NCBI RefSeq assembly: GCF_003479425.1
Contig: NZ_QUHC01000008.1
Span: forward strand, 146,600-210,599
Direction: 5' to 3'
Source of the DNA: Odoribacter sp. AF15-53
Lineage (GTDB): Bacteria > Bacteroidota > Bacteroidia > Bacteroidales > Marinifilaceae
DNA: 64,000 nucleotides
Shown here: piece by piece, positions 47,870 through 54,602 of the stretch
Position numbering within the stretch: position 1 is the first letter of the stretch
Layout of the letters: every line of letters begins with the position of its first letter
Position numbers and translations under genes: made by a program
The notes under the pieces: model-generated
The model's database searches: none
What the model was told of the DNA's origin: nothing
The model's input: only the letters and a program-made list of their open reading frames with translations

Positions 47870-47951
47870 GGGGAGATACCAAAGTGGCCAACTGGGGCTG
47901 ACTGTAACTCAGCTGACATCGTCTTCGTAGGTTCGAATCCTGCTCTCCCCA
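47870..47951 (+). tRNA. tRNA-Tyr (anticodon GTA)
   Basis: 82-nt class II tRNA with acceptor GGGGAGA/TCTCCCC. The anticodon stem-loop GCTGA-CTGTAAC-TCAGC carries GTA (47904-47906); a long variable arm and the T-loop TTCGAAT follow. CCA is not encoded. Confidence 0.95.
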
Positions 47952-47957
47952 CATATT

Positions 47958-48030
47958 GCGGAAATAGCTCAGTCGATAGAGCACTAGCCTTCCAAGCTGG
48001 GGGTCGCGGGTTTGAGTCCCGTTTTCCGCT
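47958..48030 (+). tRNA. tRNA-Gly (anticodon TCC)
   Basis: 73-nt cloverleaf with acceptor GCGGAAA/TTTCCGC and anticodon loop CTTCCAA (TCC at 47991-47993). It lies 6 nt after tRNA-Tyr, same transcript. An integrase remnant begins about 100 nt downstream, so its 3' end may be the attachment site of the island. Confidence 0.95.
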
Positions 48031-48035
48031 CTCTG

Positions 48036-48067
48036 AATAAAGCACTTACAAAAGTAGGTGCTTTATT
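48036..48067 (+). terminator. terminator of the tRNA operon
   Basis: AATAAAGCACTTAC / GTAGGTGCTTTATT (14 bp, one G-U) with an AAAA loop, then GTTTTAG. Confidence 0.8.
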
Positions 48068-48133
48068 GTTTTAGGTGGTTTTCATTGGGTTTTGAGCATT
48101 TATTTAAACCAAGGTTTAAACCGAGATTTAAAC

Positions 48134-48193
48134 ATGAATGCTTCTATTTCAATAGTTTACTACACGTCAAAGACTTTAAAGAATGGAAGTCAT
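48134..48193 (+). pseudogene. 5' fragment of a tyrosine recombinase (integrase) gene, cut by the IS
   Basis: Twenty codons remain (MNASISIVYYTSKTLKNGSH). The sequence SIVYYTSKTLKNGSH is the start of the arm-type DNA-binding domain of Bacteroidota phage/conjugative-element integrases, normally followed by a P-[ILVF]-x-[LVI]-R-I pattern. The codons run straight into the first base of the IS terminal repeat at 48194, and the remaining ~380 residues are absent anywhere in the window. Beside tRNA-Gly, this marks a former integrative element. The identification rests on a short stretch. Confidence 0.7.
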
Positions 48194-48216
48194 GATAGTG
48201 TTTCAAAAAGTGTGTA
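48194..48216. repeat. left terminal inverted repeat of the IS
   Basis: GATAGTGTTTCAAAAAGTGT then GTA; identical over 23 bp to the complement of 49451-49473. Confidence 0.9.
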
Positions 48217-48254
48217 TAGCCCTTGTTTTTTCATTTTTGCAAATCTATTAATTT

Positions 48255-49301
48255 TTAATAAAACAATCTTGATTCTAAAAAATTATAAATGGGATATTTA
48301 TAAATATCCGCGTTTTGAGCGACGGTCCCCATCAGTAGAATGACGGCCCGTGGGTTCGGCATGGCACCTCTCATGTTGATAACTCTTTTATAATCCCTGT
48401 TCAGTCTTTCGATCCAGTTAGTGGTATAAATCATCCCCCTGATTTCCCTTTCATATTTGAAGTATGTAAAATAAAACCTGTACCTGTCATACTGGTATCT
48501 CTTCAGCGGCGGGTAACTCTTTTGCCACCTTTGAATGAATTCCTTGAACTTCCCGAATGCTTTTTCCGGTGTGATGTCCCATTGGTCGGGAGAGCAGATC
48601 TGTTTAAGTTCTTCCATGACCTGTTTCTTGCCCCTTGGCTTGACTTTACCCGCAATGTTCCTTTTCAGATGGACGGTACACGGTTGCAGATCCACTTTTG
48701 GGAAAGTATCGGCCAGGGTGTTTTCAATGCCGGGTAACCCGTCACATACCAGCAGGTCCACTACTGCTCCCCCTCTTTCTTTGAGGTCTTCAAAGACATC
48801 TTTCCAATTGGTCGCGCTTTCGGTGGGGAAGTTTACCACGGTTAAAACTTCCCGTGTCCGGTCTTCTTTCACCCCTAAAACCGTGTAGTAGGCTTCGTTG
48901 CTCACGGACTCATCCCACCGGGTGAGGACATAAGTGGCATCGATATAAAGAATGGGGTAACGCTTCTCAAGTTTACGCCCCAGCCACGCGTTTACATCTT
49001 CACGTGCCGTGTTCAAGAGACGACTTACCTGACTTTTACTGTAATGCTTGCCGTAAAACTGCTCGTAAATTTTACCCACTTGTTCCGTGGTTAAACCGCT
49101 ACAATAAAGACTGCTCACTAGCTTTTGGGCTTCTTCTTCCTGGTCTTTCAACACGCCTAGTAACATCGGGTAAAAATTACTGTTACGACTACGCGGGACA
49201 CGAAGCTCGAAGACCTTACCTCCATGACATACTCGACGAGCGCGATAACCGTTGCTCACGTCGTTATGTGCCGCGTTATGAACTGCACGTTCGGTATGCA
49301 T
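48255..49301 (-). CDS. IS256-family (mutator-type) transposase, frameshifted N-terminus
   Basis: 348 residues. The DDE catalytic triad is visible: YIDATYVL (first Asp), LLVCDGLPGIENTL (second Asp), and TTNWIERLNRDYKR (Glu). It is shorter than usual because the N-terminal ~33 residues (from an ATG at 49399, MEFTPEQITEIISEITNGAQ) are in a different frame. That frame stops in a TAATG overlap with the ATG at 49301. Restoring one A in CAAGTCTGG would give GFQSLVKQGLESLMHTER, the expected join. So the copy is either a recent frameshift mutant or uses recoding/reinitiation. It may be inactive. Confidence 0.85.
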   Translation of the reverse strand: MHTERAVHNAAHNDVSNGYRARRVCHGGKVFELRVPRSRNSNFYPMLLGVLKDQEEEAQKLVSSLYCSGLTTEQVGKIYEQFYGKHYSKSQVSRLLNTAREDVNAWLGRKLEKRYPILYIDATYVLTRWDESVSNEAYYTVLGVKEDRTREVLTVVNFPTESATNWKDVFEDLKERGGAVVDLLVCDGLPGIENTLADTFPKVDLQPCTVHLKRNIAGKVKPRGKKQVMEELKQICSPDQWDITPEKAFGKFKEFIQRWQKSYPPLKRYQYDRYRFYFTYFKYEREIRGMIYTTNWIERLNRDYKRVINMRGAMPNPRAVILLMGTVAQNADIYKYPIYNFLESRLFY

Positions 49302-49449
49302 TAAACTTTCAAGACCTTGTTTGACCAGACTTGGAAACCTTGGGCGCCATTTGTGATTTCTGAAATTATTTCCGTTATTTGTTCAGGTGTAAATTCCATA
49401 ATAATTCATTTTTGAAATTGGTCATTACAAAAATAAAAATTACTGGGAT

Positions 49450-51060
49450 TTACACACTTTTTGAAACACTATCTAAAATATACCTATTTACCATTATTTC
49501 CTCCATGAAATAACGATCATGCGAAACAGCGATCACGGTCCCCCGGAAGTCCTTAATCGCAGACGTGATAATTTCAATATTTAATATATCCAGGTTATTC
49601 GTCGGTTCGTCCAGCACGAACACGTCAGGAGTATTGTTACCGATCATCAGGCAACAGAACACGAGGCGCATCCGCTCTCCACCACTCAATTTATAACACG
49701 GTTTATCCCAGACTTCCCGCGGAAACAGAAAGCGATTCAGACGCATTTTCAATTCATGCTCCGGAAAATTCTGTTCATTGAAACATTCTGCCTGCTCGTA
49801 CACGGTCAATTCATTCCGTAATATAGAACACTCCTGATCCACGTACACATACTTGAAATCCGCCCTGGTTAATGTGCCCTTGGTCGGCTCCAACTGTCCC
49901 AGCAATAATTTCAACAAAGTAGTCTTCCCGGAACCATTTCTTCCATCCAAACCGACACGTTCACCACTTTTGATCTGAAAAGTAAGTACCTCTTCCCACA
50001 ACATTTCTGACTGGTAGCCAAAATTAATCCCGTCGGCCGAGATTAATATTTTTCCCTCATGCAGTTGAGAGGAATTAAAATCCACTTTCATTTGCTCCAC
50101 ACCAGACAAAGAGGCTCTACTTTCCGAAAGCGTGGTTGAAATCGAATCTATTTTCTCGGCATGCACATCGCTCAACTTGGAAGTACACCTTTCCGCCTTA
50201 TTCTTCAAGGTGTTCATCATAATACGTGGAATCCCCTTACGCAGACTTTGCTTTTCCCCCCGCACTTCCCGTTTTTGTTGCCGTTCTGCTGCTTCTCTTG
50301 CAATTTTCTTCGCCAGTCGTAATTCTTTTTGTTTTTCCTCTACCTGCTCTCGTAAGGCATTCAAATGCATTTCCTTCTGTTCCTTGTAAAAATCAAAATT
50401 ACCACCGTATAGCGTTATTCCCTTGTTCCCCAACTCTAACATCGAGAATAGTCGATTCAGCAATACCCTGTCATGGCTTACCACAAGCACTGTCGCCCTA
50501 CCCAAACAAATCAGATCATACAATTTACCCCGACTCCATTTATCCAGATGATTGGTCGGTTCATCCAATAAAATCACGTCAGGCGAATGAACTTGTATCC
50601 CAGCAAGAAAAACCCTCGTTTTCTCCCCCCCACTCAAAGAAGACATCTTCTGTTCCAGGTATACATTCGATAAATCCCAATCCGTTAAGGCCGCATAACT
50701 CCTCTCTTCTATCTCCCAGTCATCACCTAGAACCGTAAAATTATATTCACCCGCATCACCCGCAAGTATCGCCCGCAAAGCCTTGATCTTCCGGTCTACC
50801 CGCAAAGCTTCCGCCACGGACCAATCATTAAACTGCCCCATATGTTGCGGGATGTAATAAACATTCTCTGCCCCGATAATCTCCCCCGATTCCGGAAGTA
50901 ATTCTCTCGCGATTATTTTCAATAATGTCGATTTACCAGAACCGTTATTCCCGATCAACGCCACCTTACTACCGGAAGGCACGCTAAAACTAATATTTTG
51001 AAATAACGATTCTCTATCGGCATGAACATACGTAACCTGTTTTACTATTATCTCACTCAT
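49450..51060 (-). CDS. ABC-F family ATPase (ribosome-protection type), 3' end altered by the IS
   Basis: 536 residues from ATG 51060 (MSEIIVKQVT). Two ABC domains: Walker A GNNGSGKS at residues 37-44 and GRNGSGKT, signatures SLSGGEKTR and LSGGERMR, Walker B VILLDEPTNHLD and VFVLDEPTNNLD. No membrane helices, and a charged interdomain linker with a basic segment (KREVRGEKQSLRKGIPRIMM) are the ABC-F layout. ABC-F proteins bind the ribosomal E site; those most like this group often give resistance to lincosamides, streptogramins or pleuromutilins, but the drug spectrum cannot be read off. The last seven codons (DSVSKSV) come from the IS terminal repeat. A ~320-nt leader precedes it. Confidence 0.87.
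   Translation of the reverse strand: MSEIIVKQVTYVHADRESLFQNISFSVPSGSKVALIGNNGSGKSTLLKIIARELLPESGEIIGAENVYYIPQHMGQFNDWSVAEALRVDRKIKALRAILAGDAGEYNFTVLGDDWEIEERSYAALTDWDLSNVYLEQKMSSLSGGEKTRVFLAGIQVHSPDVILLDEPTNHLDKWSRGKLYDLICLGRATVLVVSHDRVLLNRLFSMLELGNKGITLYGGNFDFYKEQKEMHLNALREQVEEKQKELRLAKKIAREAAERQQKREVRGEKQSLRKGIPRIMMNTLKNKAERCTSKLSDVHAEKIDSISTTLSESRASLSGVEQMKVDFNSSQLHEGKILISADGINFGYQSEMLWEEVLTFQIKSGERVGLDGRNGSGKTTLLKLLLGQLEPTKGTLTRADFKYVYVDQECSILRNELTVYEQAECFNEQNFPEHELKMRLNRFLFPREVWDKPCYKLSGGERMRLVFCCLMIGNNTPDVFVLDEPTNNLDILNIEIITSAIKDFRGTVIAVSHDRYFMEEIMVNRYILDSVSKSV
49451..49473. repeat. right terminal inverted repeat of the IS, also coding for the ABC-F C-terminus
   Basis: Complement of 48194-48216. 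Read on the minus strand it supplies codons GAT AGT GTT TCA AAA AGT GTG to the ABC-F gene; the stop TAA follows across 49450-49452. Confidence 0.85.
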
Positions 51061-51130
51061 AAGCTTTTCAAATAAAAAAATAAATATCGGATTAACTCGT
51101 ATCGGGCGATAGCATATATACAAAAGTCCC

Positions 51131-51152
51131 ACAGGCTCAATCAAAAGCCTGT
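51131..51152 (-). promoter_or_regulatory. second hairpin in the ABC-F leader
   Basis: ACAGGCT / AGCCTGT 7-bp stem (51131-51137, 51146-51152) with an 8-nt loop, about 70 nt before the ABC-F ATG. It could be a second attenuator or an RBS-masking element; no U-run. Confidence 0.45.
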
Positions 51153-51277
51153 TCCCGTGTTAATGAATGCATAGAATAACGCAATTCGTTCTATTGGACT
51201 GGATACATGATCTCTAAATTAAAAGTCGGCATTTCACAATCTTCAGATAATCGTGACGTGCACATGAACTAATTAAT

Positions 51278-51335
51278 AAAACCCGATGCTCCTATCACAT
51301 GGACTTCGGAGACTTGTATCGGTTTTTACAACCGA
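51278..51335 (-). promoter_or_regulatory. alternative antiterminator/terminator structures in the ABC-F leader
   Basis: On the minus strand, AACCGA (51324-51319) can pair with upstream TCGGTT (51335-51330, loop GTAAA), or, as part of AAAACCGAT, with downstream ATCGGGTTTT (51287-51278). The second form also has CTCC/GGAG inner pairs and is followed by ATTAATT, terminator-like. The two forms exclude each other. See findings for the proposed logic. Confidence 0.6.
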
Positions 51336-51340
51336 CTTTG

Positions 51341-51358
51341 TTATTTAGACATCTTCAT
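51341..51358 (-). CDS. 5-codon leader peptide MKMSK upstream of ABC-F gene
   Basis: ATG AAG ATG TCT AAA TAA, about 20 nt after the predicted transcript start and 6 nt before the first arm of the alternative hairpins. Very short leader ORFs in this position control many drug-resistance genes by ribosome stalling. Translation is not shown. Confidence 0.5.
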   Translation of the reverse strand: MKMSK

Positions 51359-51384
51359 TCGTGTAAGTATTAAGTTTATAGAGA

Positions 51385-51414
51385 CAAAAGTAAGTATTAT
51401 TTCTGAAACAACAA
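51385..51414 (-). promoter_or_regulatory. promoter of the ABC-F gene
   Basis: TTG (51414-51412), a 19-nt spacer, then TACTTTTG (51392-51385), a perfect -7 box on the minus strand. It lies 23 nt past the stop of the upstream nucleotidyltransferase gene, so the ABC-F leader is about 320 nt. Confidence 0.62.
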
Positions 51415-51436
51415 AATAAAGAAAATCACGCCTAAG

Positions 51437-52495
51437 TCATTTCCTCGCGTAAAATCTCTCCCGCAACTCAAACGCAAGCCGATTTATCCGCTCCACATCC
51501 GGGAGCTCCGGCAAAATAGAACTCGCAAACGCCTGTTCCATTTCAACCTGTTTAACCTCTGCCATACGAAGCAATTCTTCGTACTCGTACTCCCCACTCT
51601 TTATTGCCAGAAGGAATTCCCGTTCGGGACGCCGAACATTTACCCGCCCTTCTTTGGCGATCTCGATAGCCATTTCCAAAAGCCGGAAAGTATGCATCAT
51701 ATTCTTGGCATCATAGTTCTTTCCGTGAGACAAAGTATTCTGATAACGCTCCTCACTACGTCGTTCTACCCACTCCCAGTACTCTTTGTATTCCTTGCAA
51801 TAAGTAGAATAACCGTCTTTATTAAAATACAACAAAGCTATGCGTTCCCGATCCTTAGGAATAGAGCTCAGAGCAACCTCGTTAGAACACTCGTCTTTCA
51901 TGATACCCCGGTATCCCCCATCCGCATCATGATAAAGTCCGTACATATCTTTCATGTGAGGGATATTTACCAAACCGCAATCCTCCTGTTTCCATTTCCT
52001 GATTTCCAGAAATTTTAACAAGGGAATCGCCCCCTGAGCATAATCCACGAAACAAAAAGCGAGGATATTCTTTCTCTCCCTATCTAACGGATTCATTATT
52101 TTCTTTTTCAGTCCTTTCGCTTTCTTGATCTGCGACAAGGCAAAATTCCCGAACGTGTCTTTACACAATTTCGAGAGAAATATTTCCGGCTTAATTTCAG
52201 CTAGAAATGGATGTCTGTACAAGATCGCCTCTTCCGGGGTATTTAACAATTCTAATATATTCGGATTATTTTGAGATAGCAATTCCACGAAACGCCGTAA
52301 TTCGTAATACACGATATCGTTAGTCTCGTTATTTACCTGAGGAACGTAATTCAACCCGTAAAAATCCTCTTTCGGTAACAAGAAAACACCTTTTATATCC
52401 GTGTCCGAAGAAGGAGTATCCAAACCATACGCCCGGCTACCACTAATACATTCCAAGATGATCAATTCCCCAGATTTCAGATCAGATATTGTCAT
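51437..52495 (-). CDS. nucleotidyltransferase, RlaP/YcgL-type (PF10127-like)
   Basis: 352 residues and no signal peptide. The pol-beta-type active site is GSRAYGLDTPSSDTDIKGVF (residues 19-38; G-S then D-x-D), typical of RlaP/YcgL nucleotidyltransferases. The rest is mostly helical. Some family members sit in RNA-repair clusters with RNA ligases; none is seen nearby. Its start overlaps the stop of the next gene by 4 nt (ATGA), and that gene encodes a related protein, so two subunits or two tandem enzymes are made together. Substrate unknown. Confidence 0.82.
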   Translation of the reverse strand: MTISDLKSGELIILECISGSRAYGLDTPSSDTDIKGVFLLPKEDFYGLNYVPQVNNETNDIVYYELRRFVELLSQNNPNILELLNTPEEAILYRHPFLAEIKPEIFLSKLCKDTFGNFALSQIKKAKGLKKKIMNPLDRERKNILAFCFVDYAQGAIPLLKFLEIRKWKQEDCGLVNIPHMKDMYGLYHDADGGYRGIMKDECSNEVALSSIPKDRERIALLYFNKDGYSTYCKEYKEYWEWVERRSEERYQNTLSHGKNYDAKNMMHTFRLLEMAIEIAKEGRVNVRRPEREFLLAIKSGEYEYEELLRMAEVKQVEMEQAFASSILPELPDVERINRLAFELRERFYARK

Positions 52496-53259
52496 AGCTC
52501 TTTCTTTACAATATTCCTGAAAAAAGTATCCAACTCGAACATATCTCCACTAGCCGCTGGCAAACATTTACCACGTTCCTCTCCTAAAGCGATTGATTCG
52601 TCAATAAAAGCGATCAACGCCTCTTCTCCTTTATGCAAATAAGACTCGTTCTCCCCGGATTTTAACTTGATCAACTCTCCGATACGTTCGTACAAATCTC
52701 CCGAAACATGAATTCCTTCCAACATTTCAGAAAATTGAATCGGGGGCATTCGGTCTGTTTCCAAGATCCAACGACAAGCAACAGCTGCACGCAATGCATA
52801 AAAAAACTTTTTCAACTTATAGCTCTCTTTGCCATTTATCTCTTCAAAGCATTTTTTAGCCATGCTCAAATAATGGTGAATCGTTGCCACTCGTGAATAA
52901 TAACGAGGTGCAATCGAATTCATTCCTATCAGGAATTCTTCATCCGCCACATAAACAATCGGAGATTGAATTCTCTCCAGCAACGGCGGATTTGATTTCC
53001 ATAACAATCCTAGCGTTTTTCGAATATCCCAACCCGAAATATCAAAATTATTGTCCTCCAGCATTACTTCGAAAGTATCTTTCGGCTCCAAAAGCGACAA
53101 ATACCAGTCCATACGATGCCGATATATCAACCTTACATCATAATCACTATCCGGGGAAGGAAATCCCCAAGCCCTAGATCCCGTCTCACAAGCAAGAAGC
53201 ACTTTAATATCTTGCGCCTTCTCGATATCCTTAATATATTGTCTTATTCGCTCTTCCAT
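52492..53259 (-). CDS. nucleotidyltransferase, RlaP/YcgL-type (shorter partner)
   Basis: 255 residues. The active-site pattern ETGSRAWGFPSPDSDYDVRLIY (about residues 26-47) has the same G-S-R-A-W/Y-G-...-S-D-x-D form as its neighbour; the following 'W-Y-L-S-L' and F-x-I-S-G-W-D-I-R-K segments are those of the YcgL/PF10127 family. It is first in the two-gene unit. No good promoter is seen in the 53260-53320 region, where instead a diverged IS256 end occurs. Confidence 0.83.
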   Translation of the reverse strand: MEERIRQYIKDIEKAQDIKVLLACETGSRAWGFPSPDSDYDVRLIYRHRMDWYLSLLEPKDTFEVMLEDNNFDISGWDIRKTLGLLWKSNPPLLERIQSPIVYVADEEFLIGMNSIAPRYYSRVATIHHYLSMAKKCFEEINGKESYKLKKFFYALRAAVACRWILETDRMPPIQFSEMLEGIHVSGDLYERIGELIKLKSGENESYLHKGEEALIAFIDESIALGEERGKCLPAASGDMFELDTFFRNIVKKEL

Positions 53260-53294
53260 AATAATAATTCTATAATCAAAAAACAGTTATCTAT

Positions 53295-53314
53295 ACACTT
53301 TGGGAGACACTATC
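53295..53314. repeat. solitary diverged IS256-type terminal repeat
   Basis: ACACTTTGGGAGACACTATC matches the last 20 bases of the IS right end (ACACTTTTTGAAACACTATC) at 17 of 20 positions, in the same orientation. No transposase remnant is attached. Confidence 0.45.
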
Positions 53315-53523
53315 CAAATTTCTAGTTTAACTCTCGGTTTACTTTTACCAGCTAATCCACCCAAATGAAAATTCCGATGTAATTGCCCCCTGTAAATTTT
53401 CCCCCAAAACGGCCAAATTATCTTTTTGTACACGTGCATGAAATTCTACTGGTATGCCATTATTATTAAAATTTTATTCACAAATATAGTAATTTTATCT
53501 TTTAGCTTGCAATTTTTCAATAG

Positions 53524-53737
53524 AATCCCCGTAAAGGCGGGAATTCCGACACTTTGCGCAACGAATTTCTACAGGGAGCTAAAGAAGCAGGAAATAACGT
53601 TGAAAAGATTTTCTTACGAAATAAAAAGATTAACTACCGCACGGGATGCAGCACGTGTAACCTGTAGTCGGCATCATAAACCATGCCCGCAAAAAGATGA
53701 TGCCGCAGTGCTGCTTACGTTCACCACCTCGAAATGA
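53524..53737 (+). pseudogene. broken NAD(P)H-dependent flavin reductase-like gene
   Basis: From 53524 the frame reads NPRKGGNSDTLRNEFLQGAK-EAGNNVEKIFLRNKKINYRT-GCSTCNL then TAG at 53665; the sequence resumes in another frame with CPQKDDAAVLL. This is the N-terminal third of a flavodoxin-fold FMN reductase (SPRKxGNT FMN loop, C-x-x-C-N-x-x-G-x-CPQKDD). The start codon and first strand are lost (TAG directly before NPRKGG), a frameshift follows, and the C-terminal two thirds are missing. Confidence 0.75.
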
Positions 53738-53989
53738 CCGAGGAGCTCGCACGGTAAGATTAAATCTAGAAGTCCTTTCATCAACGTCATATTTATTATA
53801 CATGCGAAGATAACACTTTGGAGGCTGATCCTCCTAACTTTTCACACGAGCCCATGTCCGTCAGATGATTTAGCCAAAGCCGGGTAATTTGAAAGAACCG
53901 AAAGGCGAAATATCATTCGGAGAATTGATACGGAATATATAAGAGTTTTTTATTATTTTTAGGCCGTAAAATGCGGATCAAATATTGGA
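53738..53989. other. non-coding remainder of the island edge
   Basis: The stretch has short readable pieces (VHHLEMTEELAR ending at about 53755; NLKEPKGEISFGELIRNI at about 53886-53941) that look like debris of genes but that I cannot assign. No repeat of the tRNA-Gly 3' end is visible here. No other structure recognised. Confidence 0.4.
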
Positions 53990-54568
53990 ATGAAAAACTC
54001 GGAGAGGATATTATTACAATTTAAAGATGACGAGCGGAAAGGTTTTCGTCTATTATATGATTCATTTTATGATTCTTTGGTCCTATTTGCGACTCAGTTT
54101 ATTGGTGAGGCGGAAGAGGCTGCAGATATTGTTCAGGAGTGTTTTGTAGATTTTTGGGTAAATCGTCGTTTTTCTTTGTTGCAGGGAAGTCTGGAACATT
54201 ATCTTTTCTCGGCAGTAAAACATGGATGTTTGAATTATTTGCGAAATACCCGTCGGCGGGAAGGTAAGTACGAGCAGATTCGCGATGAATTATATGGTGA
54301 GGTGTCGGGAGAGAATTCAGAATTAATTGAAAAGTTGTATCTGGCAATAGAAATGCTACCGGAAGAACGTAAGCGGGTATTGCATATGGTTTGTATGGAA
54401 GGGATGAAATACCAAGAGGTCGCAGATTGTTTAGGTATCAGTATTAATACTGTTAAAACACAGATGGGAAGGGCCTTTCAATTTCTACGGCAAGCACTCG
54501 GTGCGGGTGATGCATTAATTCTAGTATTATTTTTCAAAAAAATTGTTTCCTGCTGTCACCCGAAATGA
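53990..54568 (+). CDS. ECF-type RNA polymerase sigma factor
   Basis: 192 residues. Sigma-70 region 2 (LYDSFYDSLVLFATQFIGEA-EEAADIVQECFVDFWVNR) and region 4 (MLPEERKRVLHMVCMEGMKY, QEVADCLGISINTVKTQMGR) are present, with no region 3: the ECF architecture of the SusCD-linked FecI-like group. The FecR gene follows 34 nt later, so it is expected to be held by that anti-sigma factor and to switch on the SusCD operon. From here to the window end, codon use shifts to more TTG/GAT/AAT than in the first 47 kb. Confidence 0.9.
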   Translation: MKNSERILLQFKDDERKGFRLLYDSFYDSLVLFATQFIGEAEEAADIVQECFVDFWVNRRFSLLQGSLEHYLFSAVKHGCLNYLRNTRRREGKYEQIRDELYGEVSGENSELIEKLYLAIEMLPEERKRVLHMVCMEGMKYQEVADCLGISINTVKTQMGRAFQFLRQALGAGDALILVLFFKKIVSCCHPK

Positions 54569-54602
54569 ATAGTTAGGTTCCTTTAGGGAAAAAGGAATAA
54601 TA

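Larger units (their letters stand above)
48194..49473. mobile_element. IS256-family insertion sequence (1280 bp)
   Basis: Bounded by inverted repeats of 23 identical bases: GATAGTGTTTCAAAAAGTGT at the left (48194 on) and its complement at the right (ending 49473). It holds one transposase gene on the minus strand. There is no 8-9-bp target duplication: left flank ends GGAAGTCAT, right flank begins TAAAATATA. It joins an integrase 5' fragment to the 3' end of an ABC-F gene. Confidence 0.9.

Noticed and set aside
47842..48045. Minus-strand ORF of 67 codons over the tRNA pair
   Set aside because: It is the antisense of tRNA-Tyr and tRNA-Gly; the protein-like string with NPRPPAWKASAL is a well-known artefact of reading tRNA genes backwards.
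48185..49482. Target-site duplication around the IS
   Set aside because: Left flank GGAAGTCAT and right flank TAAAATATA do not match over 8-9 bp, even with the ends shifted by a few bases.
53426..53737. 103-codon ORF at the island edge
   Set aside because: Only its tail (CPQKDDAAVLL) has meaning, as the out-of-frame part of the broken flavin reductase; the first part is a shadow frame.
48031..53989. Search for a second copy of the tRNA-Gly 3' end as the far attachment site
   Set aside because: No direct repeat of GTTTGAGTCCCGTTTTCCGC was visible up to the ECF sigma gene, so the island's right edge stays undefined; it may have been lost in the deletion.
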